The notes: generated from the sequence alone by a model not told the origin. A stretch of DNA of 14,199 bases from Oscillospiraceae bacterium (GCA_029240015.1 JARBTU010000016.1:1-14199), one strand, 5' to 3'. Numbered from the stretch's first letter, positions 6,891 through 14,199 are shown. Translations and numbers: made by a program.

Positions 6891-7478
6891 TTATTGCTCG
6901 TCTAAAGTCTTACAAAAGCTTGGAATAAATTCTTCTAAAAATACGTCCACCTCTTTTAAATTCATATCCTTCAATGCTTGTTGCTGAGCTAATTTTGCTT
7001 TTACAAACTCTGTGTTTCCTGCCCTTTCTTCCTCAATGCACTTAATCAGTGCGGAAATCTTGTCCGCTGCTTTCACAAGTTCCCATAAAAACGCTTCCTG
7101 TTGCTGAGGGAAGAGAATCTGTTCGTATTCCTCCGCCATATCCTCGGGGAGCAGCTCAATCAAGCTTTTGGATGCCAGCTTTTCGATATGCTTATAAGCT
7201 TGCTTAATCTGGTCATTATGATATTTGACAGGTGTCGGCAAATCCCCTGTGATGATTTCATTCGCGTCATGATAAACAGCAATAAGTGCCAGTCTTTCGG
7301 TGTTGATATTTCCGCCGAATCTCTTATTGTGGATTACGCCCAATGCATGTGCTATCATCGCAACCTCAAGGCTGTGCTCGGTCAAGCTTTCATACCTTGT
7401 GTTTCTCATAAGTCCCCAGCGATTAATATATTTCATTCTCATCATCATCGCAAAAAAGTTGCTTGCCAAAAATTCCAT
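6891..7478 (-). CDS. yfbR: HD-domain 5'-deoxynucleotidase, YfbR type
   Basis: A 195-residue soluble HD-family phosphohydrolase that should convert deoxynucleoside 5'-monophosphates to deoxynucleosides and phosphate in nucleotide salvage. It matches E. coli YfbR, as I recall it, at every functional site with a two-residue offset: INRW (R20, W21), metal ligands H35, H70, D71 and D139, catalytic-type E74 in HDANEIITGDLPTPVK, and FVPSF-like FIPSF near the end. The length is normal. The only ATG start matching the family N-terminus is 7478. Its AAAGGGG ribosome site touches the ATG directly, closer than usual, so translation may be weak. It is a single-gene unit with its own promoter and a 3' hairpin. 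Function by homology is strong. Confidence 0.92.
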   Translation of the reverse strand: MEFLASNFFAMMMRMKYINRWGLMRNTRYESLTEHSLEVAMIAHALGVIHNKRFGGNINTERLALIAVYHDANEIITGDLPTPVKYHNDQIKQAYKHIEKLASKSLIELLPEDMAEEYEQILFPQQQEAFLWELVKAADKISALIKCIEEERAGNTEFVKAKLAQQQALKDMNLKEVDVFLEEFIPSFCKTLDEQ

Positions 7479-7499
7479 CCCCTTTAATTCTTTGTGTAT

Positions 7500-7529
7500 A
7501 TTATATCATCCCATAATCATGATGTCCAA
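7500..7529 (-). promoter_or_regulatory. Sigma-A promoter of yfbR
   Basis: On the minus strand: TTGGAC (7529-7524), an 18-nt spacer and a perfect TATAAT (7505-7500). The leader would be only about 15 nt. The promoter begins right after the pnp terminator stem and U tract. Confidence 0.7.
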
Positions 7530-7533
7530 ACAA

Positions 7534-7570
7534 AAAACCGTTGATGTTAAAAATCAACATCAACGGTTTT
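7534..7570 (-). terminator. Intrinsic terminator of pnp
   Basis: A perfect 15-bp stem (7534-7548 with 7556-7570) and 7-nt loop. On the minus strand the stem runs into a row of T (TTTTTT at 7537-7532). It lies 18 nt after the pnp stop codon. Confidence 0.9.
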
Positions 7571-7588
7571 AATTCGATCAAAATTATA

Positions 7589-9697
7589 TTAGGACTTTTT
7601 CGCTTCCAAGTCTGCGATTGCATCTTTTCTCGAAAGATTAATTCTTCCGTGGTCATCAATCTCTACTACTTTAACCGCAAGCTCGTCGCCCACGCTGACA
7701 ACATCTTCAACTTTTTCTACTCTCTTATTGTCAAGTTTTGAAATATGAACCAACCCTTCTTTACCCGGAGCAATTTCAACAAATGCACCAAAATTCATAA
7801 TGCGGGTAACTTTGCCTTTGTAAATCGCACCCACTTCAGGATTTTTGGCAATGGTCTCTACAATCTCAAGCGCACGCTGGGTTGCTTCCTGATCAATTCC
7901 CAAAATGAAAACGTTGCCGTCTTCGGAAATATCAATCTTAACATCACATTCAGCACAGATTCTCTGGATTACCTTGCCGCCTGTTCCAATAACTTCACGG
8001 ATTTTATCTACATCGATTTTGGTCGTAACCATTTTCGGTGCATATTTTGAAACAGAATCACGCGGCTCAGCAATAGCCTTTAGCATGATTTCATCAAGAA
8101 TGTATTCTCTTCCTTTTTTGGTTGTTTCAAAAGCGGATTTGATAATTTCAAGAGTCAATCCATCAATTTTCATGTCAACTTGAATCGCTGTAATTCCTTT
8201 GTGTGTTCCGCCTACTTTAAAGTCCATATCTCCAAAGAAGTCTTCAAGCCCTTGAATATCCACCATCGTCATCCAGCGGTCGCCCTCTGTGATAAGTCCA
8301 CAAGAGATACCGGCCACAGGTGCCTTAATCGGAACACCTGCATCCATAAGCGCAAGTGTGGAACCACAAATCGCGCCTTGGGAGGTAGAGCCGTTAGAAG
8401 ACAATACTTCAGACACCAAACGCATTGCATATGGGAACTCTTCCACGCTAGGTAGCACAGGAACAAGCGCTTTTTCGGCAAGCGCGCCATGCCCAATTTC
8501 ACGACGGCCCGGTCCGCGGCTTGGTCTTGTCTCTCCCACCGAATAGGATGGGAAGTTATAGTTGTGCATATATCTTTTTTCTGTATTTTCATCAATACCA
8601 TCAAGCATCTGGGAATCGCTTACCGGTCCGAGTGTAGCAATGGTCAATACCTGTGTTTGTCCGCGCGTAAAGAGTCCTGTTCCATGTACTCTTGGAAGAA
8701 GCCCTACTTCACTTGCAAGCGGTCTTATTTGATCCATTTTACGTCCGTCTACACGTTTGCCTTCATCAAGCAACCAACGGCGAACAATATATTTCTGAAG
8801 TTTATACATACACTCATCGATCGCAGCAGCTTGCTCTGTATATACCTGATCAAATTTTTCATGAACTTCTGTAAGAATCGGCTGTAAACGCTCTTCACGA
8901 ACATTTTTATCATCCGTATCCAAAGCAAATTTCACTTTATCAATCGCAAATTCTTTGATTGCATTGTACATCTCTTCATTTACTTCCTGAGACTCAAATG
9001 CGAATTTCTCTTTACCGATTTCCGCTTGGATGGAGCTAATAAATTCGATAATTGGTTTATTTGCTTCATGTCCTTTGGTAATTGCCTCTAACATAAGTTC
9101 ATCCGGAACTTCTTTTGCGCCAGCTTCAATCATAATAATTTTTTCATAGGTTGAAACGACTGTCAAATCAAGATCGGATTTATCTCTTTGCTCACGGTTT
9201 GGATTAATGATGATTTCCCCGTCAACTAACCCAACATTTACACCGCAAATCGGTCCTTTAAAAGGAATATCAGAGATAGAAAGCGCTATGGACGTTCCAA
9301 TAAGTCCCGCAACTTCAGGTGCATTATCGACATCAGTCGCAAGAACTGTCATTACAACCGAAACGTCATTTCTCATATCTTTTGGGAACAACGGTCTGAT
9401 TGGTCTGTCAACAAGGCGAGAGGTCAAAATAGCTTTTTCAGTTGGTCTTCCCTCTCTTTTCATAAATGATCCCGGGATTTTTCCTATTGCATAGAGTTTT
9501 TCCTCATAATCAACCGATAATGGAAAAAAATCAATGCCCTCACGTGGTTTTTGGGATGCCGTAACATTAGCCATTACGACGGTTTCGCCGTACCTTATCC
9601 AACAAGAACCATTTGAGAGTCCGCATGTTTTTCCTGTTTCAACAACAAGTTCTCTCCCTGCAAGCTGGGTTTTAAACACTTTGTAATTTTCGAACAT
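7589..9697 (-). CDS. pnp: Polyribonucleotide nucleotidyltransferase (PNPase)
   Basis: A 702-residue protein of standard length that degrades RNA 3' to 5' with phosphate, as a trimer. Order: first RNase PH domain, alpha-helical linker, second RNase PH domain with the active-site GDMDFKV (489-495, D490 and D492), KH domain (about 556-621) and S1 domain (about 622-692). The KH loop reads IGTGGK at about 570-575, where many PNPases have IGPGGK. Start ATG 9697 follows AGGAGG at 8 nt. It lies downstream of rpsO, the ancestral bacterial order. A strong terminator after rpsO and a long hairpin leader suggest that pnp dosage is controlled separately, as known in E. coli through RNase III and PNPase itself. 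Confidence 0.98.
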   Translation of the reverse strand: MFENYKVFKTQLAGRELVVETGKTCGLSNGSCWIRYGETVVMANVTASQKPREGIDFFPLSVDYEEKLYAIGKIPGSFMKREGRPTEKAILTSRLVDRPIRPLFPKDMRNDVSVVMTVLATDVDNAPEVAGLIGTSIALSISDIPFKGPICGVNVGLVDGEIIINPNREQRDKSDLDLTVVSTYEKIIMIEAGAKEVPDELMLEAITKGHEANKPIIEFISSIQAEIGKEKFAFESQEVNEEMYNAIKEFAIDKVKFALDTDDKNVREERLQPILTEVHEKFDQVYTEQAAAIDECMYKLQKYIVRRWLLDEGKRVDGRKMDQIRPLASEVGLLPRVHGTGLFTRGQTQVLTIATLGPVSDSQMLDGIDENTEKRYMHNYNFPSYSVGETRPSRGPGRREIGHGALAEKALVPVLPSVEEFPYAMRLVSEVLSSNGSTSQGAICGSTLALMDAGVPIKAPVAGISCGLITEGDRWMTMVDIQGLEDFFGDMDFKVGGTHKGITAIQVDMKIDGLTLEIIKSAFETTKKGREYILDEIMLKAIAEPRDSVSKYAPKMVTTKIDVDKIREVIGTGGKVIQRICAECDVKIDISEDGNVFILGIDQEATQRALEIVETIAKNPEVGAIYKGKVTRIMNFGAFVEIAPGKEGLVHISKLDNKRVEKVEDVVSVGDELAVKVVEIDDHGRINLSRKDAIADLEAKKS

Positions 9698-9724
9698 TTT
9701 TGTTCCTCCTGTTTAAATATTTTC

Positions 9725-9815
9725 ACATATTACAACAGGCTTTAGCAATAAATACTGTGTCTTCATATTAGCTAAGGCACACTATTTAATGCTAATTTCC
9801 TGTTTTAAAATATGT
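9725..9815 (-). promoter_or_regulatory. Long imperfect hairpin forming the pnp leader
   Basis: On the plus strand coordinates, ACATATT 9725-9731 pairs with 9809-9815, AACAGG 9734-9739 with 9799-9804, TTAGC 9742-9746 with 9791-9795, AAATA 9750-9754 with 9783-9787, and GTGT 9757-9760 with 9779-9782. Small internal loops separate the helices, giving a 91-nt structure that ends about 13 nt before the pnp AGGAGG. A weak promoter (TTGGTA 9852-9847, 17 nt, TGTGAT 9829-9824) would start transcription right at its outer arm. Such a stem fits RNase III processing and autoregulation known for E. coli pnp; that role here is inference. Confidence 0.55.
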
Positions 9816-9852
9816 AATTTACAATCACAAAACTTAAGAATAATGATACCAA

Positions 9853-9879
9853 AAGGCAGATGGTCTCCCCATCTGCCTT
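9853..9879 (-). terminator. Intrinsic terminator of rpsO
   Basis: AAGGCAGATGG (9853-9863) pairs perfectly with 9869-9879 around a 5-nt loop, and the minus strand continues in TTTT. It lies 15 nt after the rpsO stop and separates rpsO from pnp; partial read-through into pnp is likely. Confidence 0.85.
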
Positions 9880-9894
9880 AATGATTACTAATAA

Positions 9895-10161
9895 TTACTT
9901 ACGGATGCCTAACTTCACGATGATAGCACGATAGCGCTCAACATCCTTTTTGGTTAAGTAGTTCAAAAGGTTACGACGATGTCCAACCATTTTTAACAGA
10001 CCTCTTCTAGAATGATGGTCGTGTTTGTGAACTTTTAAATGTTCTGTCAAATCATTAATTCTTTTTGTAAGAATCGCAATTTGAACCTCTGGAGAACCGG
10101 TATCTTTTTCGTGAATACGATTAGATTCGATTACTACATCTTTTTCTTCTTTTAACATCAT
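9895..10161 (-). CDS. rpsO: 30S ribosomal protein S15
   Basis: An 88-residue protein of the usual S15 length, containing DTGSPEVQIA (about 20-29), the 16S rRNA-binding HLKVHKHDHHSRRGL (about 41-55), and the conserved C-terminal YRAIIVKLGIRK. It binds the central domain of 16S rRNA early in small-subunit assembly. Two ATG codons stand in a row; the first at 10161 is better spaced from GAGGTGA (7 nt). It lies upstream of pnp, as in most bacteria. A structured leader of about 118 nt precedes it and may allow autogenous control by S15. Confidence 0.98.
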   Translation of the reverse strand: MMLKEEKDVVIESNRIHEKDTGSPEVQIAILTKRINDLTEHLKVHKHDHHSRRGLLKMVGHRRNLLNYLTKKDVERYRAIIVKLGIRK

Positions 10162-10279
10162 AATCCTGTCACCTCATTAAAATATTTGCCCTCGTCATAG
10201 CAGGGGGTAGGTAACCTGCCTTCAAAAAGGCTGTATCCCACAAGCCATGTCCGTGGCATTACCACGTTTTCACGTGTTA
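10162..10279 (-). promoter_or_regulatory. Structured rpsO leader, candidate S15 autoregulatory element
   Basis: The leader can fold into three local hairpins: CGTGG/CCACG (10252-10256 with 10262-10266), GGCTGT with ACaAGCC (10229-10246, one bulge), and GCAGG/CCTGC (10200-10204 with 10215-10219). S15 leaders of several unrelated structures are known in different phyla. I did not match this to a specific published one. Confidence 0.45.
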
Positions 10280-10285
10280 AAATTA

Positions 10286-10314
10286 ATTATATCATATTGG
10301 TTATTTTTTGTAAA
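10286..10314 (-). promoter_or_regulatory. Sigma-A promoter of rpsO
   Basis: On the minus strand: TTTACA (10314-10309), a 17-nt spacer and a perfect TATAAT (10291-10286), a strong promoter fit for a ribosomal protein gene. Confidence 0.85.
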
Positions 10315-10462
10315 GTTTTTATTTACCTTGTTTTGCATGGATGGTTTTGCTAAAGTCCTGATTATTAAAATATATTATTTCCAAAATAAGCCCTGATATT
10401 TATTAAAACTTGGAACTACTATGTATCTCCGCTTCTTTTAGATTCACATGGCTCTGTCTTTT
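10315..10462. other. AT-rich gap between GH125 gene and rpsO promoter; nothing recognised
   Basis: The stretch follows the GH125 stop codon. I found no convincing terminator hairpin, promoter or short coding frame. If the mannan operon has no terminator here, its transcription would run into the rpsO promoter region. Confidence 0.4.
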
Positions 10463-11749
10463 TTATTTGGTAAAATAGTCTGCAAGATATTCTTTTTTGT
10501 CTAAAATAAAATATGCAAAAAGGGAATTCGCCCAGGCAAACCATTCTCTTGTATACTCGTTTTCGTCGTCAACGTTTACGCCTTCATGCATCAGCATCTT
10601 TCCTGCATCCGAATTCATAACCATTTCCAGAAGTCTGATGATTTCTTGCTGATCGTTAGAAGTCAGCGCCTGCATGATTACACCAATATGCCAAACATAG
10701 TTTTCAGGTGTATGTGGGCTTCCAACACCCTGAAGGAACTTGCCTGCAAAATAAAATCTATTTTCTTTGCTGAGTACAAATTTTCTTGTATTCTGATACA
10801 ACTCATCTTCCGGTGCGCAATAACCAAGGTATGGAAGTGAGAGCAAACTTGGAACATTTGCATCGTCCATAAGATTTCTATTGCCCAAGCCATCTACTTC
10901 GTATGCATACATTCTGCCGAACTCAGGATGTTCAATAATACCGTATTTATCTATTCCTTGTTGGATTTCATTTTTCAAAGCCGTAACTTTTGCACAGAGC
11001 TCTTCATCTTTAGAAATATCTGTAAAGATCTCTTCAAGCTGTTTTAAAATCACAACTGCAAACATATTTCCAGGAATAAAATAACCATACTCACAAGCAT
11101 CGTCACTTGGACGGTATCCGCTCCAGATAAGACCCGTATGAGCAACGGAACCGCCTTTCCCTTCATTCGGAACAGAGAAGGAAGCGTCATCCTCAGGCCT
11201 GAAATGAATGTATTTAGATTTCTCATGATGTGTTTGCTCGGTCTTGAACAAATCAAGAATAACATTAACCGTGTCTTTGAATTTTTGATTGAAGATTGTT
11301 GCATCATTGCTTACTTTATAATAGCGATGCGCTAGAAAAATCGGATAGCAAAGGGAATCGATTTCAAATTTTCTTTCCCAAACCCAAGGGCTGTGGTCAG
11401 TGATGTCCCCTTTGTGTCCGTTATTGTTATCTACTTCGTTGAATGCGTTTGCATAAGGGTCTAATCTTATGTAAAACAATTGGCGTTCAATCATGCCTTT
11501 GATTACTTTTTTAACGTCTTCATCTATGTTCACATAGTTCAGATAGTGAATCACCTGCGCACTGGAATCGCGAAGCCACATAGCAGGGATATCACCTGTA
11601 AATACATATGCTGTTCCATCCTCCATCATTTTTACAGTCGTATCCAATGTGCTGTAAAAGCAATTTTCAAATGTTTTTTTCATTTTTTCATCTTTAAAGG
11701 TCTCCAAAAAATCGCTGATACTTTTCCTCATTACTTTGCATTCCAACAT
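10463..11749 (-). CDS. GH125 exo-alpha-1,6-mannosidase
   Basis: A 428-residue enzyme without signal peptide, so cytoplasmic. It matches family GH125, metal-independent exo-alpha-1,6-mannosidases known from Clostridium perfringens and Streptococcus pneumoniae: AMWLRDSSAQV (about 56-66), HSPWVWERKFEIDSL (about 119-133), SGYRPSDDACEYGY (210-223) with the probable acid Asp, and EYTREWFAWANS (398-409) with the probable base Glu (E402). It would release mannose from the non-reducing end of alpha-1,6-mannosides. A TTG at 11764 is in frame, but GGAGG sits 8 nt before ATG 11749, so I chose the ATG. The ribosome site is just after the stop of the upstream hydrolase gene (15-nt gap), so the genes form one operon. 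Its substrate is probably oligosaccharide produced outside by the GH76 enzyme. Confidence 0.93.
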   Translation of the reverse strand: MLECKVMRKSISDFLETFKDEKMKKTFENCFYSTLDTTVKMMEDGTAYVFTGDIPAMWLRDSSAQVIHYLNYVNIDEDVKKVIKGMIERQLFYIRLDPYANAFNEVDNNNGHKGDITDHSPWVWERKFEIDSLCYPIFLAHRYYKVSNDATIFNQKFKDTVNVILDLFKTEQTHHEKSKYIHFRPEDDASFSVPNEGKGGSVAHTGLIWSGYRPSDDACEYGYFIPGNMFAVVILKQLEEIFTDISKDEELCAKVTALKNEIQQGIDKYGIIEHPEFGRMYAYEVDGLGNRNLMDDANVPSLLSLPYLGYCAPEDELYQNTRKFVLSKENRFYFAGKFLQGVGSPHTPENYVWHIGVIMQALTSNDQQEIIRLLEMVMNSDAGKMLMHEGVNVDDENEYTREWFAWANSLFAYFILDKKEYLADYFTK

Positions 11750-11764
11750 TTTAAATTCCTCCAA

Positions 11765-12577
11765 TTAAATATCTATTGCCATTCCATCATACGATGTTAA
11801 GAATCCGTGCGGCTCAAGAAGCTTCACGGTGTCTTCATAAACAAAACCACAGTTGTGAGAAAAATGGTGTGCAATGAAAATCGTTTTCTCATCGGCGTTC
11901 CCGTTTTCAATCAAACGCTTTTTCATCTCAATAATATCTTCAAAGCCCATGTGATTACCGCCGTCACGGTCTTTCCCAGTGGTGCAGTCAAGTGATATTG
12001 CATCAAATCTTTTTCCTTTGATGCATTCCATCGTATCATCTGGAAAATATCCGGTATCGTTGCCGTATATGAACCTTTTGCCGTCTTTTTCTATCACAAA
12101 AAACAGACATTCTTCTCTTCTGTCATGAACAGCACGAAGTGGGGTCACTTCATAACCACTTATTTTTGTCTGTTCAAAAAGCTGAAACTGATTAACTGTT
12201 ATATTATTCTGCTGTTGATCCGCTAAAGGCTTTAAATCATAATAAATATGACCGTTTCCATAATAATTCACAATATGAAACACATTTCCTACATTGTAAG
12301 GAGGAGCATTCATATTAATATCATGAGGAAAGAAATGATCTCCATGAGAATGTGTAATAATAACGGATTCTATTTTTCTAAGATCCAATCCTCCCGTAAT
12401 TGTGTGCATATAGGTGTCTGGTGGATAGTCAATCAGCAAATTTTCATTAATCAGGCACTGTGACCTCGTACGGATATTTTTGCCCCCTAGCTTCCTTGCT
12501 TTCTCACAAACAGGACAATCACAGAAAAAAGCCGGTGTTCCTTCTGCTGCCGCTGTTCCTAAAAATTTAATGCGCAT
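11765..12577 (-). CDS. PhnP-like metallo-beta-lactamase-fold hydrolase
   Basis: A 270-residue cytoplasmic protein with the metal-site motif HSHGDH (76-81), further ligands H151, D174 (in YGNDTG) and a histidine of IAHHFSH (235-241), and the ending YDGMAID that resembles the PhnP C-terminus. Near the N-terminus AEGTPAFFCDCPVC (11-24) gives C19, C21 and C24, the same spacing as the structural zinc site of E. coli PhnP, a cyclic phosphodiesterase. The likely reaction is phosphodiester hydrolysis, but lactonase-like activity cannot be excluded. There are no phn genes nearby; it lies between GH76 (41 nt) and GH125 (15 nt) in one operon, so its substrate may be a phosphorylated or cyclic mannoside. 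Start ATG 12577 follows AGAGG at 6 nt. The family is clear; the substrate is unknown. Confidence 0.85.
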   Translation of the reverse strand: MRIKFLGTAAAEGTPAFFCDCPVCEKARKLGGKNIRTRSQCLINENLLIDYPPDTYMHTITGGLDLRKIESVIITHSHGDHFFPHDINMNAPPYNVGNVFHIVNYYGNGHIYYDLKPLADQQQNNITVNQFQLFEQTKISGYEVTPLRAVHDRREECLFFVIEKDGKRFIYGNDTGYFPDDTMECIKGKRFDAISLDCTTGKDRDGGNHMGFEDIIEMKKRLIENGNADEKTIFIAHHFSHNCGFVYEDTVKLLEPHGFLTSYDGMAIDI

Positions 12578-12618
12578 ACTTGACCTCTCTTTTTGAAACT
12601 ATTTTATTTTATGCAATA

Positions 12619-14142
12619 CTATTTGGTTCTTCTTGATTGCCAATCGGATAGCATCGCAAACATTTCAACATTTGTGCTTTGGTCCAAACAACGTTTATAG
12701 GTTTCTCTATCATCTGAATCCCATCCCATTAACCAGTTGTAAGGAATATACTTTCCATCATAATAGTTTTCAAAGCTATAGTCCATGGTATCTTGGAAAA
12801 CTTCTATATACTTAGTTGCCTTTTCTTTAGCATATGGATATAAATCAATATATCCTCTTAGAAGAATTGCTTGGAACCAAATCTGTTTTCCATTGTCGCA
12901 TGGCCAGCCCACATATCCTGATTTTTGGTTCTTAATTCCAAAATAATCATAGGCGCCTTTTGCACAAGCCAAAGCTTCATTCAAATATTTCTGCTCTCCG
13001 GTTGCACCGTATAAAGCTGATGCTCCTGAAATCATTGCGCCTGTATTATAGGAATAGAAACCGGTATTTTTTGAACTTCCTTCTACCCACGACTCATCTG
13101 ATTTTTGTGTTGCTTTTATCAAGTCCTCGTATATATTCAAATCATTATTTTTCAGATTTTTATAAGAAAAATCGTAAACTTTTTTTGCCCAGTCCAAATA
13201 TTTCTTTTCTTTGGTTAGCTTATACAAATCTACAAGTGGTTTGATAGCCGGATTATTCGAACAACTATGTCTTGCATCATGTCTAGTGTCCCAGAAAAAT
13301 CCACCAAGAGGCTCAAACCATGCCTCTCTTATCAAAAAGTCCATTATATACTTTGCCTTATCAAGATAAGCCTTTGTTCCTGTATTCTGATAAGCTTGGA
13401 TAAAGTTTATTGCTAACCAGATGTTATCGTCATAAGCAAGCGCCGCGTTAGTTGCTCCCAAAGGATAGTCGCCTCTGTAAACTACATATCCCCAAAGCTT
13501 CCCATTTTTCTGGTATCCATAATAATCAAGACCTTGTATAACCGTCTTCATCAAATTAATTTCTGAAGTTGTTTTATTAATCTTTGCCATCATGCATTGC
13601 ATGGACATTAATCCGCCATATCCCCAAGCCCCTTCCACCTCAGGAGACTTTTTGCTTGGAGAAGTTGCCAACAATATCTTATTGGGCTCATTGAAAAAAT
13701 CTTTATAATATTGCTTTGCCAATGCTTGTGCCCTGTTCTTGTTTTGAAGTGCCATAGCTTTGTAATCATTTCTGTTTGCAGGCAGTGCTGAACTTACCTC
13801 TTTTGAAGAAGTTGATTTGCTTGAAACAGAACTGCTTTTGCTTCCTGTATTGTTGGTACTGTTTTGCAATGCCCCAGATGCGTTGGCAGCAGAGGAATTA
13901 CCGCTTACTGCACTATTCACTGATGAATTCCCTGTACTGGATTTAATGCTTGAAACCATATTCCCCGACGCGGTGACAGATGATTGGCTCTTATTCTTAG
14001 CAGTGTTTTCGCTGCTTTTGTCAAGAAAATATACTAGAGAAAAAATTGTTCCTCCAACCAATGCAATCGCGAGAATCCCGCCAATAATACTTATGGCTAC
14101 TGTATTATGTAATAATTTTTGAAAAAAATTTTTCATCTTCAT
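12619..14142 (-). CDS. Membrane-anchored GH76 endo-alpha-1,6-mannanase
   Basis: A 507-residue protein. Residues 14-40 are one hydrophobic segment after a Lys-rich start. No lipobox Cys or clear cleavage site is visible, so it is probably a signal anchor facing outward. Residues about 42-120 form a Ser/Asn/Thr-rich, low-complexity linker. The catalytic part (about 125-505) has GH76 features: WGYGGLMS (173-180), the catalytic aspartate pair in AYDDNIW (D238, D239), GGFFWDTR and several alpha/alpha-barrel repeat helices. It should cut alpha-1,6-linked mannan backbones of yeast, fungal or actinobacterial origin. It is the first gene visible of the mannan operon. ATG 14142 and ATG 14136 are both possible; AAGTGG upstream is a weak ribosome site. 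Only 57 nt upstream are visible and no firm promoter was seen there. Confidence 0.9.
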   Translation of the reverse strand: MKMKNFFQKLLHNTVAISIIGGILAIALVGGTIFSLVYFLDKSSENTAKNKSQSSVTASGNMVSSIKSSTGNSSVNSAVSGNSSAANASGALQNSTNNTGSKSSSVSSKSTSSKEVSSALPANRNDYKAMALQNKNRAQALAKQYYKDFFNEPNKILLATSPSKKSPEVEGAWGYGGLMSMQCMMAKINKTTSEINLMKTVIQGLDYYGYQKNGKLWGYVVYRGDYPLGATNAALAYDDNIWLAINFIQAYQNTGTKAYLDKAKYIMDFLIREAWFEPLGGFFWDTRHDARHSCSNNPAIKPLVDLYKLTKEKKYLDWAKKVYDFSYKNLKNNDLNIYEDLIKATQKSDESWVEGSSKNTGFYSYNTGAMISGASALYGATGEQKYLNEALACAKGAYDYFGIKNQKSGYVGWPCDNGKQIWFQAILLRGYIDLYPYAKEKATKYIEVFQDTMDYSFENYYDGKYIPYNWLMGWDSDDRETYKRCLDQSTNVEMFAMLSDWQSRRTK

Positions 14143-14199
14143 TATCCACTTTCTATCACAGACTGCATTTTATACAATTAAAAAATATTTATTTATATT

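Noticed and set aside
10350..10405. Imperfect direct repeat beginning CCTGAT and ending ATTAAAA, seen twice
   Set aside because: The copies differ in spacing and are AT-rich; such similarity is expected by chance in this base composition.
13817..14122. Plus-strand 101-codon open frame rich in Leu opposite the GH76 linker
   Set aside because: It is the antisense shadow of the Ser/Asn-rich linker, has no good ribosome site, and its composition is explained by complementing that low-complexity coding.
14143..14199. Promoter with TATAAA upstream of the GH76 gene
   Set aside because: A TATAAA exists, but no acceptable -35 lies at 16-18 nt, and the region is too AT-rich and cut by the window edge to judge.
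1..14199. CRISPR arrays, insertion sequences, integrase genes, tRNA or rRNA genes
   Set aside because: No regularly spaced repeats, transposase motifs, att-like repeats or cloverleaf sequences were seen; gene content and base composition look uniform and chromosomal.

Overview
The window looks like a chromosomal segment of a low-GC, anaerobic, probably spore-forming Clostridia-type Firmicute. The evidence is strong AGGAGG-like ribosome sites, consensus sigma-A promoters with 17-18 bp spacers, a sensory-type [FeFe] hydrogenase next to a SpoIIE-family phosphatase, and compact codirectional operons ended by GC-rich hairpins. No mobile element, CRISPR array, tRNA or rRNA was seen. I cannot name the genus from sequence alone.

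Layout from left to right. (1) Positions 1-2709, minus strand: a three-gene operon made of a small thioredoxin-like [2Fe-2S] protein, a group C/D-like sensory [FeFe] hydrogenase (HydS type: two ferredoxin clusters, H-cluster domain, a further 4Fe-4S motif, a PAS domain and a coiled-coil tail), and a SpoIIE/PP2C phosphatase cut by the left edge. It reads as an H2- or redox-sensing signalling unit that ends in protein dephosphorylation. (2) Positions 2710-2915: a divergent control region with one promoter on each strand and three perfect inverted repeats. (3) Positions 2916-5151, plus strand: a class I PLP aminotransferase followed by tryptophanyl-tRNA synthetase, closed by a perfect 17-bp bidirectional terminator. 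(4) Positions 5222-6631, minus strand: a lone membrane polyprenyl-phosphate sugar-1-phosphate transferase with its own consensus promoter. (5) Positions 6641-7529: yfbR-type 5'-deoxynucleotidase with its own promoter and an unusual hairpin-rich 3' region. (6) Positions 7534-10314, minus strand: the classic rpsO-pnp pair, each with a terminator; rpsO has a structured leader and pnp has a leader that is almost entirely one long imperfect hairpin. (7) Positions 10463-14142, minus strand: an alpha-1,6-mannan operon comprising a membrane-anchored GH76 endo-mannanase, a PhnP-like metallo-beta-lactamase-fold hydrolase and a GH125 exo-alpha-1,6-mannosidase.

How they work together. GH76 would cut alpha-1,6-mannan backbone outside the cell, and the leaderless GH125 would trim imported oligosaccharides to mannose in the cytoplasm. 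The PhnP-like enzyme between them is the unexplained member. The hydrogenase operon is the best candidate for a little-studied signalling system. The pnp leader hairpin is the best candidate for undescribed RNA regulation.
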